DNA from: Bin87 sp965222895
Lineage (GTDB): Bacteria > Chloroflexota > Dehalococcoidia > Lucifugimonadales > UBA3495
Assembly: GCA_965222895.1 (NCBI GenBank)
Contig: CBDCVB010000001.1
Coordinates: 1,482,545 to 1,546,544 of the forward strand
DNA length: 64,000 nt
Direction of reading: 5' to 3'
Below are positions 8,490 through 17,571 of this stretch, piece after piece. Every line of letters begins with the position of its first letter. The first letter of the stretch is position 1. The position numbers and the translations under genes were made by a program. The notes under the pieces were generated by a model, which was not told the origin of the DNA, did not search any database, and saw only the letters and a list, made by a program, of their open reading frames with translations.

Positions 8490-8777
8490 TCAGCAGGACT
8501 CGATTAGCTCCGGGAGTTGGTCGATGCCGTGGACGCTCGTCCAACGTTCGGCTACGGAGGCCGTCCAGCGGAAGGCGCGGACGCATTCGTGGCACCAGTC
8601 GCGCGGCCATTCTGGGTTTGCGATCAGTGCGCTGGCGTACTCGTCTTGGTATCGCGTAAGCGTCTTGCCGCACGCGGCTTCGATTGTCTGAGGGACGTAT
8701 TGTGTCGGGTCACGCAGTGGGTTGGAGCCGGGCGTGTAGGACGCGTCGGGTGGCAGTATGTGGTATGAGCCGGGCAC
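8490..8777 (-). CDS. Hypothetical protein with CxxC-like cysteines
   Basis: 95 residues. The arrangement ACGKTL (residue 36) followed by WCHECVRAF (residue 61) gives four cysteine/histidine ligands, suggesting a small zinc-binding domain. A terminator-like hairpin lies upstream of its start and closes the preceding minus-strand unit, so it probably has its own promoter between 8777 and 8808. Confidence 0.5.
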   Translation of the reverse strand: MPGSYHILPPDASYTPGSNPLRDPTQYVPQTIEAACGKTLTRYQDEYASALIANPEWPRDWCHECVRAFRWTASVAERWTSVHGIDQLPELIESC

Positions 8778-8807
8778 GGTTTCATCTCTTGGGCGGAATG
8801 GGGCACG

Positions 8808-8838
8808 AAAAAAGCCGTGACCCGAAAGGGCCCTGGCT
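8808..8838 (-). terminator. Rho-independent terminator-like hairpin
   Basis: On the minus strand AGCC-(AG)-GGCCC pairs with GGGTC-(AC)-GGCT around a TTTC loop, with a 2x2 internal mismatch, and runs into a T tract at 8813-8808. It follows the truncated coding fragment at 8856-9035. Confidence 0.6.
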
Positions 8839-8855
8839 TGGTGTGATGTGTTTAG

Positions 8856-9035
8856 CTACTCCGCTAACGCGAACTCAATCCTGTGGTCAATGGATGTGAG
8901 GGCATCCTCGATGGATGCTGGATCCTCCGCGATGGCGTTGGTCAGTCGCTCGAAATAGGTGCCGCCGAGCCGGTATTTGAGTACTTGTTCTCCGTCCTCG
9001 CGGAAACCCGGCACGAAGCGGCATCTCTTGTGCAG
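8856..9035 (-). pseudogene. 3' fragment of a gene cut by the IscB-type element
   Basis: 59 codons (starting LHKRCRFVPG, ending IEFALAE) with protein-like sequence but no start codon. The frame breaks exactly at the terminal repeat at 9036. A matching start may lie beyond the insertion block: minus-strand ATGACGGCAAAACTGCAC ends at 12647, and joining the two at the shared GTGCAG (9030-9035 and 12647-12652) gives an uninterrupted frame MTAKLHKRCRFVPG. That reconstruction is inference. Confidence 0.55.
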
Positions 9036-9053
9036 TAGGATTGTTCAAGTAGG
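9036..9053 (+). repeat. Terminal repeat TAGGATTGTTCAAGTAGG (copy 1)
   Basis: Identical to the 18-bp terminal inverted repeats of the iscB element at 17580-19310. Nine nt further inside is TACGGATTACGTA, also present at the same spacing in the right end of that element. It marks the outer end of the broken iscB copy on its 3' side. Confidence 0.85.
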
Positions 9054-9098
9054 TGGTGTGGATACGGATTACGTATTCAGTCGTGATTAGGCGTGGTT

Positions 9099-10118
9099 TT
9101 ACGTCGGCTTGGCTGGCGATAATCGTATTGCTGTTTCTTCTTGTTGATCTGCTTGGTCAGTGGGGGGTTGGCGCAGGGATGCTGTCCAGCGGCCGGCGTG
9201 TGCGATTAGTCTGGCTTGCGGTGCTGCCGCTGTTAGCGTCGTGTGGCCTTGGCCCTTTATTTCGACTCTTTTGTGTTTGAGTTTCACGGTGGCGCGGCCG
9301 GTGAAGGTCTGACCAGACTTGTGGTTGAGGCGAACGATGTCCCCGGTGCGGATCCCGCGTAGCCGGCGGGGGCCGACGCTGTGGGCGGGCGGCGTGGTGT
9401 AACCTTGGGTCGATTTGGGCAAGCGGCTGTAGGCTGGGAATCCTTTGTTGGCGGGACTGCCTTTTGCGTCGCAGTTGATGGACTGCCTGGTGTGTCGGCG
9501 CTGCCGTTTCAGCATGGTTACCGGGCCGGAGAGGTTATCGACCTCGGTTGGTAGGTCTAGGCAGGCGGCGTCGTTGACGTGGCTTTTCGGGATGCCCAGT
9601 TGATGGCGTGTGTAGGCGGTGTTGGCGCCATCGCTGATGGTGACGGGTAGTCCAGTATCTTTCAGGACTCGCAGCATGGCGGGCATGACGCTGTTCAGGT
9701 GCCCGGTGCTAGTCAGTGGCACCAGCTGGTCCACCTGCTGCTGTAGCTTGGTCAGCCTTTCGGGGTCTTTGGCTAGGAAGTCCGCCAACTACCGGTTGGT
9801 TTTTCTGGTGTTGCACGGCTGGCAGGCGGTGACCAGGTTGCCGACCACGGTGGGGCCGCCTTTGGACTCGGGGATGACGTGGTCTAGAGTGAGGGGCCGG
9901 TTCTTCGAGTTAGGTTTGTCGCAGTACTGGCACTGCCAATTGTCGCGAGCGAAGATGTAGTGCCGGAGCTGCCAGCCCAGCAGCGTGCCGTGCTGGTACT
10001 CCTTACCTTTGATGTCTGGGTTCTGCATCAGCTGGGTGTCGAAGCGCAGGTACTCTGCCCGGAGGTGGTTGATTGGGTAGAGCCGGATCATGGTCTGCAC
10101 GATGGTCACGGCATCCTC
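9099..10118 (-). pseudogene. iscB: iscB, truncated and with an in-frame amber stop
   Basis: Homologous to the iscB at 17859-19226. Readable parts are the RuvC-II region (EYLRFDTQLMQNP), a complete HNH (CxxC, LDHVIPESKGG, NLVTACQPCN), RuvC-III (IPKSHVNDAAC) and the conserved C-terminal RGIRTGDIVRL. TAG at 9791-9789 replaces a CAG (Gln) codon between HNH and RuvC-III; removing it restores one frame. The first 150 or so codons and the upstream leader are missing because IS630 elements abut at 10119. Unlike the other copy, its HNH Asp and RuvC-III His are intact. Confidence 0.85.
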
Positions 10119-10120
10119 TA

Positions 10121-11277
10121 CTAAACCGAAGCCAAGGTGGGATCTACATTTGTAGGGCGATGAGGGTCGGCATGGGCCTTCCCCAGCAGTCCTTCGGCGC
10201 GGGTTTGGAGCACGGTCCGGCAGCGCTGTTTGACCTCTGGTTGCCGGCCAGCCAGTTGGGTAAAGAAATTATTCACTTTCTCCTGCACTGCGGACTTGGC
10301 GCCGAGGCACAGGTTGGCGGTCACCTCCTGGCGCACCCAGTCCCAGATCGCTTCATCCGCATTGAAGTCTGGGCTGTAGCCCGGCAGGTTCACCAGGCGC
10401 AGGCGCAATCCGGTAGTTGCCAGGTAGGCCCGCAGGACATCGCCGCGATGCGCCGGGGAATTATCCCAAATCACCGTCAATGGTCCCGCGTGCTGCTCCC
10501 GCAGTTGCCGCAGGAAAGTGGCGGAGGTTGCAGAGTTGCTGTTGCCTTCCAGTTCCATCCATTCCACCTCGCCGGTTTCCAGGCACACCGCCGAATAATA
10601 GCTGGCCTTTTCGCCCCAGCGCGGGCTGGTCGAGTCCACCAGGGCTGGCTCTCCTTTGAGCACCCATTTGCCCCGCAGGTCAGCATCCGCCCGGAAGTGG
10701 GCCTCGTCGACGAAGCAAACCTTGGCTCCCACCTGCTGCGCCTCGTCCACCAGGGCGGCATACTCCGCCACGAAGGTCTCCCGCTTGGCTGCGTCGGCTT
10801 TGAGCCGACGCTTCTTGGGCCGTTTCAGCACAAATCCCAAGCGGTGCAGGTAATTCAGGCAACTGCTGCGGCTTAGGGAGACCTCGAAACGTTCCTGCAC
10901 AAATCTGCGCACCACCTTCCAGTTCCAATTGGCCAAGTCGAGGCCAACCTTTGCTGGAACCTCCTGCACCACTGCCTTCAGTTCGGTCTGCTGCACTCCG
11001 TCGATCGCGGGGGGGAACCCCCCGACTGCTCGAAGGCCATCGCCGCCGGACCGCCCTCGCCGAAGACGGCAACCCACCGGCCAATGGTATGGGCATCCCG
11101 TCCCAGCGCCTCGGCCACCGCCACCGCAGTCCAGCCTTGGACCAAAAGCCATCGGGCATGCCATCGTTCCCGCTCCCGGGGTGTCGGCGCCCAGTACATT
11201 CGCCGCCGCAGATCACCGGCATCCAGTTGCCATTGTTCCAGAAACCCCTGCATCTCTCTCATACCCAACACCAACAC
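10121..11277 (-). CDS. IS630 transposase of element A (two frames, -1 shift)
   Basis: The N-terminal helix-turn-helix part (MLVLGMREMQGFLEQ to EQSGGSPP, 11277 down to about 11010) and the catalytic part (PPAIDGVQQTELK onward) lie in different frames. They overlap at a run of seven C residues, so a -1 slip would fuse them; this is a common expression mode in IS630. DDE residues are visible in CFVDEAHF, VIWDNSPAH and YSPDFNADEAIW. The frame is open to the element's end, so it may still be functional if frameshifting occurs. Confidence 0.8.
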
Positions 11278-11361
11278 TACTCTGCTTTCCTTCCAGACTA
11301 TCCCATCTTCTCCCCAGTTTTACCTAATCCCCATGTAGGTTTCACCTTGGCTTCGGTTTAG
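10121..11361 (-). mobile_element. IS630-family element A (1241 bp)
   Basis: Flanked on both sides by TA (10119-10120, 11362-11363), the usual IS630 target. Long inverted ends: CTAAACCGAAGCCAAGGTG at 10121 is matched in reverse at 11361, with similarity continuing for about 30 bp. The last codon of the transposase is the TAG formed by the very end of the element. It is inserted at the edge of the broken iscB and directly abuts element B through one shared TA. Confidence 0.9.
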
Positions 11362-11363
11362 TA

Positions 11364-12580
11364 CTGGTTCAGATCAGTATTGTAATTTGTATTAGTGAAA
11401 GGCTTCCAAATGCTACGCTGACTGCAAAATAGAGTAGTGTGGAGGTGTGGCAAACATGGCCCTGGAGCAATACGCGGTACGGTTGACGCCGGACGAACGC
11501 GAGCAACTGAGCCGACTGATATGTAGCGGCAAAAGTTCGGCTCGTATCGTCGCCCGAGCGCGCATTCTACTTAAAGTTGCTGAGGGATGGAACGCACCTC
11601 AGGTTTCGGCCGCTTTGGACGTGTCCAAGGGTACGGTGTACCGGGCCAAAAGGCGGCACGCCGAGGAGGGATTGGCGGGAGTCATCCAAGACCGGGTCCA
11701 GGCCAACCGGTATCGCAAGCTGGATGATCGGGGCGAGGCCCACCTGATTGCCTTGGCGTGCAGCCCAGCGCCCGCTGGCCACGACCACTGGACCTTGCAG
11801 CTGCTGGCCGACCGAGTGGTGGAGTTGGGGTTGGTGGAGTCGTTATCGTACGAGACGGTGCGGTTGAGGCTCAAAAAAACGTCCCCCTGCCGTGGCGGAA
11901 GCAGCAGTGGCGCATCCCCAAGGTAGGGGGTGAATTCGTGGCGGCCATGGAGGACGTGCTGGACTTGTATGCTGAGCCCTACGACCCCGATCGGCCGGTG
12001 GTCTGCTTTGATGAGACTTCCACCCAGTTGCTGGCCGACACCAGGGCGCCCATCCCAGTGCAACCGGGACAACCGCGGCGTCAGGATTACGAATATCGCC
12101 GCGCCGGTACGCGCAACATCTTCCTGACCTGCGAGCCCCTGGCGGGCTGGCGACACGTGGCGATTACCGAGCGCCGCACCATGGAGGACTGCGCCCACCG
12201 GATGCGCTGGCTGGTGGATGAGGCCTACCCCGATGCCCCGGTGGTGCGGGTGGTGCTGGACAATTTGAACACGCACCGCATGGCTTCCCTCTATGAGACC
12301 TTCGACGCCGCCGAAGCTCGGCGCATCGTGAAGCGGCTGGAGTTTCACCACACACCCAAGCACGCCGGTTGGCTGAACATGGCGGAGATCGAGTTCAGCG
12401 TGTTGACCCGGGCCTGTCTCCAAGGGCGTAATCCCGACGAGACTGCCCTGCAGCGAGCCATCAACGCCTATGCGGCCGAGCGCAATGCGGCGAGGGCCAC
12501 CATCAACTGGCGGTTCAACACCCAGGACGCCCGAGCCAAACTGCATCGCCTCTATCCCTTCAATTCCAAGATTGATTGAG
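11364..12580 (+). mobile_element. IS630-family element B (1217 bp)
   Basis: Flanked by TA at 11362-11363 (shared with element A) and 12581-12582. The ends CTGGTTCAGAT and CTCAATCAATC are short imperfect inverted repeats. Nearly identical to element C at 20128-21342. The right side abuts a solitary terminal repeat at 12592. Confidence 0.85.
11447..12579 (+). CDS. IS630 transposase of element B (A-rich -1 frameshift)
   Basis: N-terminal part MALEQYAVRLTPDEREQL (ATG 11456, GGAGGTG upstream) has a helix-turn-helix (SKGTVYRAKRRHAEEG). The catalytic part is in the -1 frame after CTC AAA AAA ACG, a standard slippery run. DDE residues are VVCFDETS, VVLDNLNTH and GWLNMAEIEFS. No stops interrupt either part, so it is the best candidate for an active source of element C. 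Confidence 0.85.
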
Positions 12581-12591
12581 TACTAGGAGCG

Positions 12592-12609
12592 TAGGATTGT
12601 TCAAGTAGG
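12592..12609 (+). repeat. Solitary terminal repeat TAGGATTGTTCAAGTAGG
   Basis: Exact copy of the 18-bp repeat, in the same orientation as the one at 9036. A GACGAATTACGTGC sequence at the same inner spacing makes it a right-end-type terminus pointing the wrong way to close the 9036 element. The DNA from 12610 to 12646 therefore looks like a leftover element end. Confidence 0.75.
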
Positions 12610-12763
12610 GTAGGGAGTGACGAATTACGTGCTGGATCTTTCTGACGTGCAGTTTTGCCGTCATCTGGGCTACATCTTGCGTTTCGTCTTGTTCTTGGCT
12701 CGCCCTGCCTGTTGGGCGGGCAGCTGATTAGGATGATGAACGAATTATGTCGTATGGTGAGGT

Positions 12764-12776
12764 GGTTTCGCTACTC
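12764..12776 (-). repeat. Dispersed end motif, variant GAGTAGCGAAACC
   Basis: Minus orientation, 30 nt after the stop of the gene at 12806. The flank ACCTCACCATACG resembles the flank TCCTCACCTACG of the copy at 46772. Between stop and motif GAGG/CCTC can pair inside GTGA/TCAC. The stretch 12610-12805 has no other convincing gene. Confidence 0.5.
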
Positions 12777-12805
12777 GACTGGTCGGAGTGACCGAGGCTA
12801 CGTCC

Positions 12806-13486
12806 TCAATTCACGTGTCCTCGGGCGCCGGGCCAGTTGTCGAGGTCGGGTACGTCGCGGTCGGGGAACGTCCTCAGGTATAGGTTCACGGCAGCGCTCC
12901 AGGTGCCGCTGCGGTGGTCACCGTCGGATTTGACCGCCACGTCGTCGCCCAGGTGGTGCTTGATCACCAGCATGGTGGCGGCGACCAGCTGGTCGTAGGG
13001 CATCATGTCCGTGTTGCAGTAGCCGTAGCTGGCCGATTCGTTTTCGCTCTGGTCGGGCGGGTAGCGGAAGTCATCGCAGCCGTTCTCGGGGGCGTTGAAC
13101 CGGATTTCGGTTGGTGAGAAGACAGGCTCGGCTTCGGGTTCGTCTGCCGAGTGGTGCAGTGGCTTGCCCCACGTATTTGCCAAGGCCTGGGCGTCCTCTG
13201 CGATGACGGGCGTCTTTTGGGAGCATTGGTCCTTGATCCACCAGCGGTGGATGTATTCCCCGTCTTGTCCCTTGCGCTGCCTGGCGAGTCTTTCGTCTGA
13301 TGCGCGGCTTGTCCAAGACGAATTTCCGATTGAGGCCAGCAGTTGAGGTCCTCGTCGGATGTAGTCCCAGCCGTCGTCTGTTGGAAGCGGCGGGCGAAAC
13401 GGGAGGTTCTGCGCTTCAGGTTGGTGGTCTTGGCTGCCGTGGTGCGGTGACGGTCGTTGTTCAGAGGGATCAGTTGCGTCGTTCAT
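12806..13486 (-). CDS. Hypothetical protein, 226 aa
   Basis: Soluble acidic protein with a proline/glutamine-rich disordered first 40 residues. No membrane span. A moderately ordered C-terminal third (DQLVAATMLVIKHHLGDDV, then WSAAVNLYLRTFPDRD) looks helical. Its start lies 4 nt after the stop of the 568-residue protein gene at 13490, so they are probably co-transcribed with this gene second. No family recognised. Confidence 0.65.
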   Translation of the reverse strand: MNDATDPSEQRPSPHHGSQDHQPEAQNLPFRPPLPTDDGWDYIRRGPQLLASIGNSSWTSRASDERLARQRKGQDGEYIHRWWIKDQCSQKTPVIAEDAQALANTWGKPLHHSADEPEAEPVFSPTEIRFNAPENGCDDFRYPPDQSENESASYGYCNTDMMPYDQLVAATMLVIKHHLGDDVAVKSDGDHRSGTWSAAVNLYLRTFPDRDVPDLDNWPGARGHVN

Positions 13487-13489
13487 GCT

Positions 13490-15196
13490 TCACCTCCGCG
13501 TTGTGTCGCTGGTCGTGATTCGTCTCATGCGCCCGTAGGTCAGGACGTCGTCGTACTGGCGCGCCTCGGTGTACTTCTCGATGATGTCTCTTGCCGCTGC
13601 CAGGGTTGCCTCGTCGGCTCCCTTGATCCAAAGTTCGGTCAGCCTGCCGTCTGCCAGGTATCGGGTTCGGTCGCCGATGTCCCTGGTGTCTTGGACATCG
13701 CGTACTACTCCGTCTACGACTGCCACCGCGTGGTGTTCGTTGCCGGCGATGTACGTGAGGGGTGTTTCTGGGTCGTTGAACAGGTGCCCCAGCATTGCAG
13801 GTATCTCTTGCAGGTCTAGGTGCTTGCGCATGGGGTGGTTGCTGATCTGCGTGGTGTCGAACACCATTTGCATGCCGTACTTTTCGTAGGTGGTCCGGTG
13901 GTAGGGTGGTGGAACACCGCCGTCAGCGTCCCGGTTCGGGTCCAGTGCGTGGATGCTTTCGGTGAGGTCCCCCCAGATTTGGCCGTACCGTTCGCCGCCC
14001 GTCGCCTCGTTGAGTGCTCTGGTCACGCAGTCCCCGGCCATCTCGTCCCTTAAGATACGATCCGCTCTGTTCGACAGCCAAGCTACTCTGGCTGCGTTGG
14101 TCTGGAAAATATCCAGGTTTGTGAACTCGAAATGGAGGTCTCGGGCTCCGTCCAGTATTTCGTGGTCGTCCCAGCGGGCCGCGGTTTCTGCCGCGGCCCG
14201 TATTTCGTTGACCAGCGTGGAGTCAATGTAGTTCATCGCCAGCTGGGCGCCTTCGGCCAGTTCCTGGGACTCCAGATTTGGCGGCATCAGTTCCCGCACT
14301 GCGGCTTCGTCCCGGATCTGGGTGGCGTTTTCTATCGCGTAGTGAATCGTGCACATGTTGGCTTGCCTTGCGATGGCTTCGACAGTGGGACTTTCGAGGT
14401 GGCGGGATTCAATGGCGTCGTTGGCCATTTCCTTGCCCAGCTGGTCGAGAGCCTCTACCACGTCTTGGCTGAGGCCCATTGTCCTTGCTAGACGGGCCAT
14501 GTGTCCATCGTTTTGGAACTGGCTGATCAGCCGGTCTTGGATCTCGAGGTTGAGCCGGTAGGCCATGCGGTGGACTTCGTGCTCGACCGCTTTGCGGCGT
14601 TGTTCATCGTTCCACGTTTCGAACGAGAGCGCTTCTCGGGCCACAACCGCGCTCTGTAGGTTGATGATGCACTCCAGGTAGGTGGCGTGGGTATCGCGGC
14701 CGTAGGTGGTCGGGTCGCCGTTCATTGTTCGCAGGGATAGGTTTTGGCTGTATTCCATCACTTGCTCGAGCTTTCTCGCGAAGTTTGCGCCGGCGACATC
14801 TGTGACGTACTGGAGCGTTTCGTCAATCCGTTCGGCGGTGTCTTGCAGTCCTGCTTCGGGTGCGTGTTTGGTTCCGCCTTCGATCTGACGGTTGCTGGCG
14901 GCTCTGTCGTCCTGAGCGCTGTGCCCCTCGTCCGGTTCGGGGGAGCCTCGTCCCGCGTACTGGTTGAGCCTCGTCGCCATCACTTCCTGACGGAAGTCGG
15001 GCGGTACGCCGTTCAGGAGGAGCGCGTGCAGGTCGCGGCCGTCGGCGGCGTCTGGGTCGTTGAGGATCTCGTAGATCAGAGTCGCCGCTTCCTCGACCGG
15101 TGGCCCTTCGGGGGATGCCCAGTCCAGTGCTTCAAGCGCCGCGTCGGGCGTCGGCTCCTCGTCTCGATACGAGTAGTGGGTGCCTTCGTCTGCCAT
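13490..15196 (-). CDS. 568-aa protein with possible papain-like cysteine peptidase end
   Basis: Residues 1-110 are acidic and low-complexity. Residues 110-390 are mainly long helices (ERIDETLQYVTDVAG, RRKAVEHEVHRMAYRL). Residues 395-530 contain GDCVTRALNEATG, EKYGMQMVF, NEHHAVAVVDGVVRD and a following D. A Cys in 'DCVxRAL' followed by 'H.VAVxDGxxxDxxD' is the pattern of small papain-fold peptidase-like proteins in phages and plasmids. The catalytic Cys would be near residue 397 and His near 508. A processing or effector role is inference. It is the longest intact gene of the left accessory block. Confidence 0.65.
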   Translation of the reverse strand: MADEGTHYSYRDEEPTPDAALEALDWASPEGPPVEEAATLIYEILNDPDAADGRDLHALLLNGVPPDFRQEVMATRLNQYAGRGSPEPDEGHSAQDDRAASNRQIEGGTKHAPEAGLQDTAERIDETLQYVTDVAGANFARKLEQVMEYSQNLSLRTMNGDPTTYGRDTHATYLECIINLQSAVVAREALSFETWNDEQRRKAVEHEVHRMAYRLNLEIQDRLISQFQNDGHMARLARTMGLSQDVVEALDQLGKEMANDAIESRHLESPTVEAIARQANMCTIHYAIENATQIRDEAAVRELMPPNLESQELAEGAQLAMNYIDSTLVNEIRAAAETAARWDDHEILDGARDLHFEFTNLDIFQTNAARVAWLSNRADRILRDEMAGDCVTRALNEATGGERYGQIWGDLTESIHALDPNRDADGGVPPPYHRTTYEKYGMQMVFDTTQISNHPMRKHLDLQEIPAMLGHLFNDPETPLTYIAGNEHHAVAVVDGVVRDVQDTRDIGDRTRYLADGRLTELWIKGADEATLAAARDIIEKYTEARQYDDVLTYGRMRRITTSDTTRR

Positions 15197-15451
15197 CGTT
15201 CGGAATCTCGTTGCGATCGGCTATTTTCTCTTTTGACCCAACGCAGGGCGGCTTGGTACGACAAGCCGTCGCCGACCTTCGTGGACGCCATCGCCCTGGT
15301 GCGACGCCAGCCACAGGTGGCGTCGGAGGTTTTTCACTGTCCGCAGCCAACGCTGATGTCCAGGAACTTCCGGCTACCCTGTACCACCGACTTGTAGATT
15401 TGCTTGCTTATGCCGCTTGAAATGCGGAAAGTCCAGCTTGGGCTACGGTTA

Positions 15452-16030
15452 CTACTCGCGGTATTCGTCGAATGTGGATGGGTTGTTTATCATCTGATTG
15501 GCGGCGTCGATGGCTTCGGCGTAGCAGTCAAAGTTTCCCAGCTTTATGGTTGACCAGTAGACTTCGCTGTGGTGAGTGTACATGCGGTATAGTCGCGTGG
15601 TGCCGTAGCGTTTTACCGTGAAGGTGACCATTCCTTCGATGTTGTCGAACGGGGAAACTACCATCTTCTGGAAGCTGCCGGTTTTGGCTTCGGTCCATTG
15701 GCCGCTGTTCAGCCTGTTGAACTGGGCCAATCTGGGTTTGGCTTCCTGTTCTGCAATTGACTGTTTGAACTCTGGATCTTCGAGTATGTCGTTGACTAGG
15801 TTGGAGACGGTGGTCGTAGCCTGCTGAATGTCATCAGCGTCGATGGTCTTGTGGTTTAGGGAGCCCAGCTGGTTCCATTTTCCGAGTTGTGGGAAGGCGT
15901 ATGTTTGGAATTGGTGGTTCTGCTGCTTCACTGTAATTCGCCACGGCTGTTGTTCGTTGCCGATAACGATGTCTGCAGACCAGCTGCCGGTGGAGTTTTC
16001 GCTCCATTGCAAATGTTGATAGGTGCTCAT
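15452..16030 (-). CDS. Hypothetical protein, 192 aa
   Basis: Starts MSTYQHLQWSEN. The sequence is rich in aromatic residues and beta strands (SWSADIVIGNEQQPWRITVK near residue 17; MVTFTVKRYGTTRLYRMY near 135), with a helical centre, so it looks like two related beta-rich halves. No cysteines in a motif, no signal peptide, no family recognised. The 255 bp before it (15197-15451) hold no convincing gene. Confidence 0.6.
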   Translation of the reverse strand: MSTYQHLQWSENSTGSWSADIVIGNEQQPWRITVKQQNHQFQTYAFPQLGKWNQLGSLNHKTIDADDIQQATTTVSNLVNDILEDPEFKQSIAEQEAKPRLAQFNRLNSGQWTEAKTGSFQKMVVSPFDNIEGMVTFTVKRYGTTRLYRMYTHHSEVYWSTIKLGNFDCYAEAIDAANQMINNPSTFDEYRE

Positions 16031-16173
16031 GTTGGCCTTTCGTCGCTTCGGGTGGTCGTTTCGTCAGCTTGCTGCTTCCCGCGCCGCGTGGCAGATCGTG
16101 ACCTCGGCTTTCTGCCAGGCTGGGTTAGTCGATTAGTCGTGTAGAATTATTTTTGGGGTTGCATCCTGTTTAG

Positions 16174-16998
16174 ATGCGGCGTTATCGTTTTTTCTGCTCT
16201 TTGAAAGTTTTCTTCGTTGACATGCTTCCTATTTTGATTGTCTTTTCTTCTGCAATTTTCGTCTTGCAGCTTTCGACCTTGTCGTTCCCTCTTGATGGTT
16301 TCGATCCTTCAGCGGGAGTGGTTGTCGCTTGGTGCTTGTCCACAGGGTTGCACTCGTTTACCACAGGGGTTGTTTTTGCCTACTGGTTCTTCTGGTGGAA
16401 AGTCAGGAGGCGTCAAGACGGACTGCGGGACCGTTTTCACCGTTGGGGTATGGATCGGGATTTTCCCGTTCGGTCTAGTATTCTTTCGATTTTGGTGATT
16501 GCTTTTGTCGCACTGAGTGCATTCGCGTCGGTGTGTTTTCTAGGCCTTTCTGCACGTCGTTTCGTGGGCGATGTTAATTTCCTGAGGCTTGTCCTTTTTT
16601 GGGGTTTTCCCTTCGTACTGTCGTTTGGGTTGTGTTGGCGTCGTCTTTCCGGTGTGCTTCACAAGGTTGATGAACTTGATGGACTGGCGTCAGTGTTTCA
16701 TGAACGTTTTCCTGTGTCAGAGTTACTGTCAATGTATGAATGTTTCCGAGCGGTGCCCCGAGTATTTTGGGAGGAGTGGCGTGGCCTTCCTGCTGTGCAG
16801 GTGAACGAGACCACAAATCGAAGGTTCAGGGAACGTGTTGCGCCTCATACCGCTCGATTGGAACTTTCTGTGCAGTCAGCGGCGCTTTTAGTCTCCTTTC
16901 TTGCCGCATGTGTTGCGTTGTTATTCGGGTTACCTGCGATTCTCGATCTTTTCGATTTAAGTGAGGTACTCACGGATTGGTTGCGTGGCTTGTGGTAG
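16174..16998 (+). CDS. Integral membrane protein, 274 aa
   Basis: Plus-strand gene with about five hydrophobic spans: residues 15-35 (FVDMLPILIVFSSAIFVL), 47-75, 100-125 (SILSILVIAFVALSAFASV), 135-152 and 235-258 (SAALLVSFLAACVALLFG). Between spans 4 and 5 is a soluble cytoplasmic-looking stretch of about 80 residues. Codon use is more T-rich than the neighbours (many TTT, GTT), suggesting a separate origin. No family recognised. It ends 50 bp before IS630 element D. Confidence 0.6.
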   Translation: MRRYRFFCSLKVFFVDMLPILIVFSSAIFVLQLSTLSFPLDGFDPSAGVVVAWCLSTGLHSFTTGVVFAYWFFWWKVRRRQDGLRDRFHRWGMDRDFPVRSSILSILVIAFVALSAFASVCFLGLSARRFVGDVNFLRLVLFWGFPFVLSFGLCWRRLSGVLHKVDELDGLASVFHERFPVSELLSMYECFRAVPRVFWEEWRGLPAVQVNETTNRRFRERVAPHTARLELSVQSAALLVSFLAACVALLFGLPAILDLFDLSEVLTDWLRGLW

Positions 16999-17056
16999 GG
17001 CGATAGCCGTCGTGGAGGAGGGTATAGAATGTCGCGTGTCCGATTCCATTACTGTT

Positions 17057-17571
17057 TCAAGTTAATCTTAATGGATAGATATGTTGGAGTTTACTACGGG
17101 CGTCCTGGGTGGAAAACCTCCAGTCTATGACAGCGCTGGCGGCGTTGCGTTCGCCTTCCAAGGCGGCTATTTCCCGTCTCAACAACGCTTCATTGCCGAT
17201 TCGGCGGTTCAAACACTGTCTGCTGAAGACGCTGAACTCGATTTCAGCCATGTTCAGCCAGCTTCCGTGAATGGGAGTGTAGTGAAACTCCAGCCTTCTG
17301 GCTATGCGGCGCGCTTCGGAGGGTTCAAATGCTTCGTAGAGCGAGCCCAGCTTGTGGGTATTGAGATTGTCCAACACCAGCCGGATGGCCTTGGCCTGAG
17401 GATACGCTGCGTCAACCAGCCAGCGCATCTGGTAAGCGAAGTCCACCGCAGTGCGGCGCCCGGTCACTTCGACGTGCCTCCACCCACCCTTCGGTTCACA
17501 GAACATGAACAGGTTCCGGGTCCCGTTTCGCTGGTACTCGGTGTCATAGCGCTCCACCCGTCCGGGTCTGG
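17057..17571 (-). pseudogene. IS630 transposase D, C-terminal part
   Basis: Contains GWRHVEVTGRRTAVDF, the second DDE Asp in RLVLDNLNTHK and the Glu in NMAEIEFSVFSRQC, ending YPLRLT. Removing the iscB element and one copy of CCTCTATG joins it in frame with the piece at 19319 (QLLGDMRPPIEARPGR), so it was interrupted precisely. Confidence 0.9.

Noticed and set aside
10121..11164. 347-codon frame start in element A (MACPMAFGP)
   Set aside because: Its first 60 residues are an out-of-frame reading of the transposase N-terminal half, not a true start.
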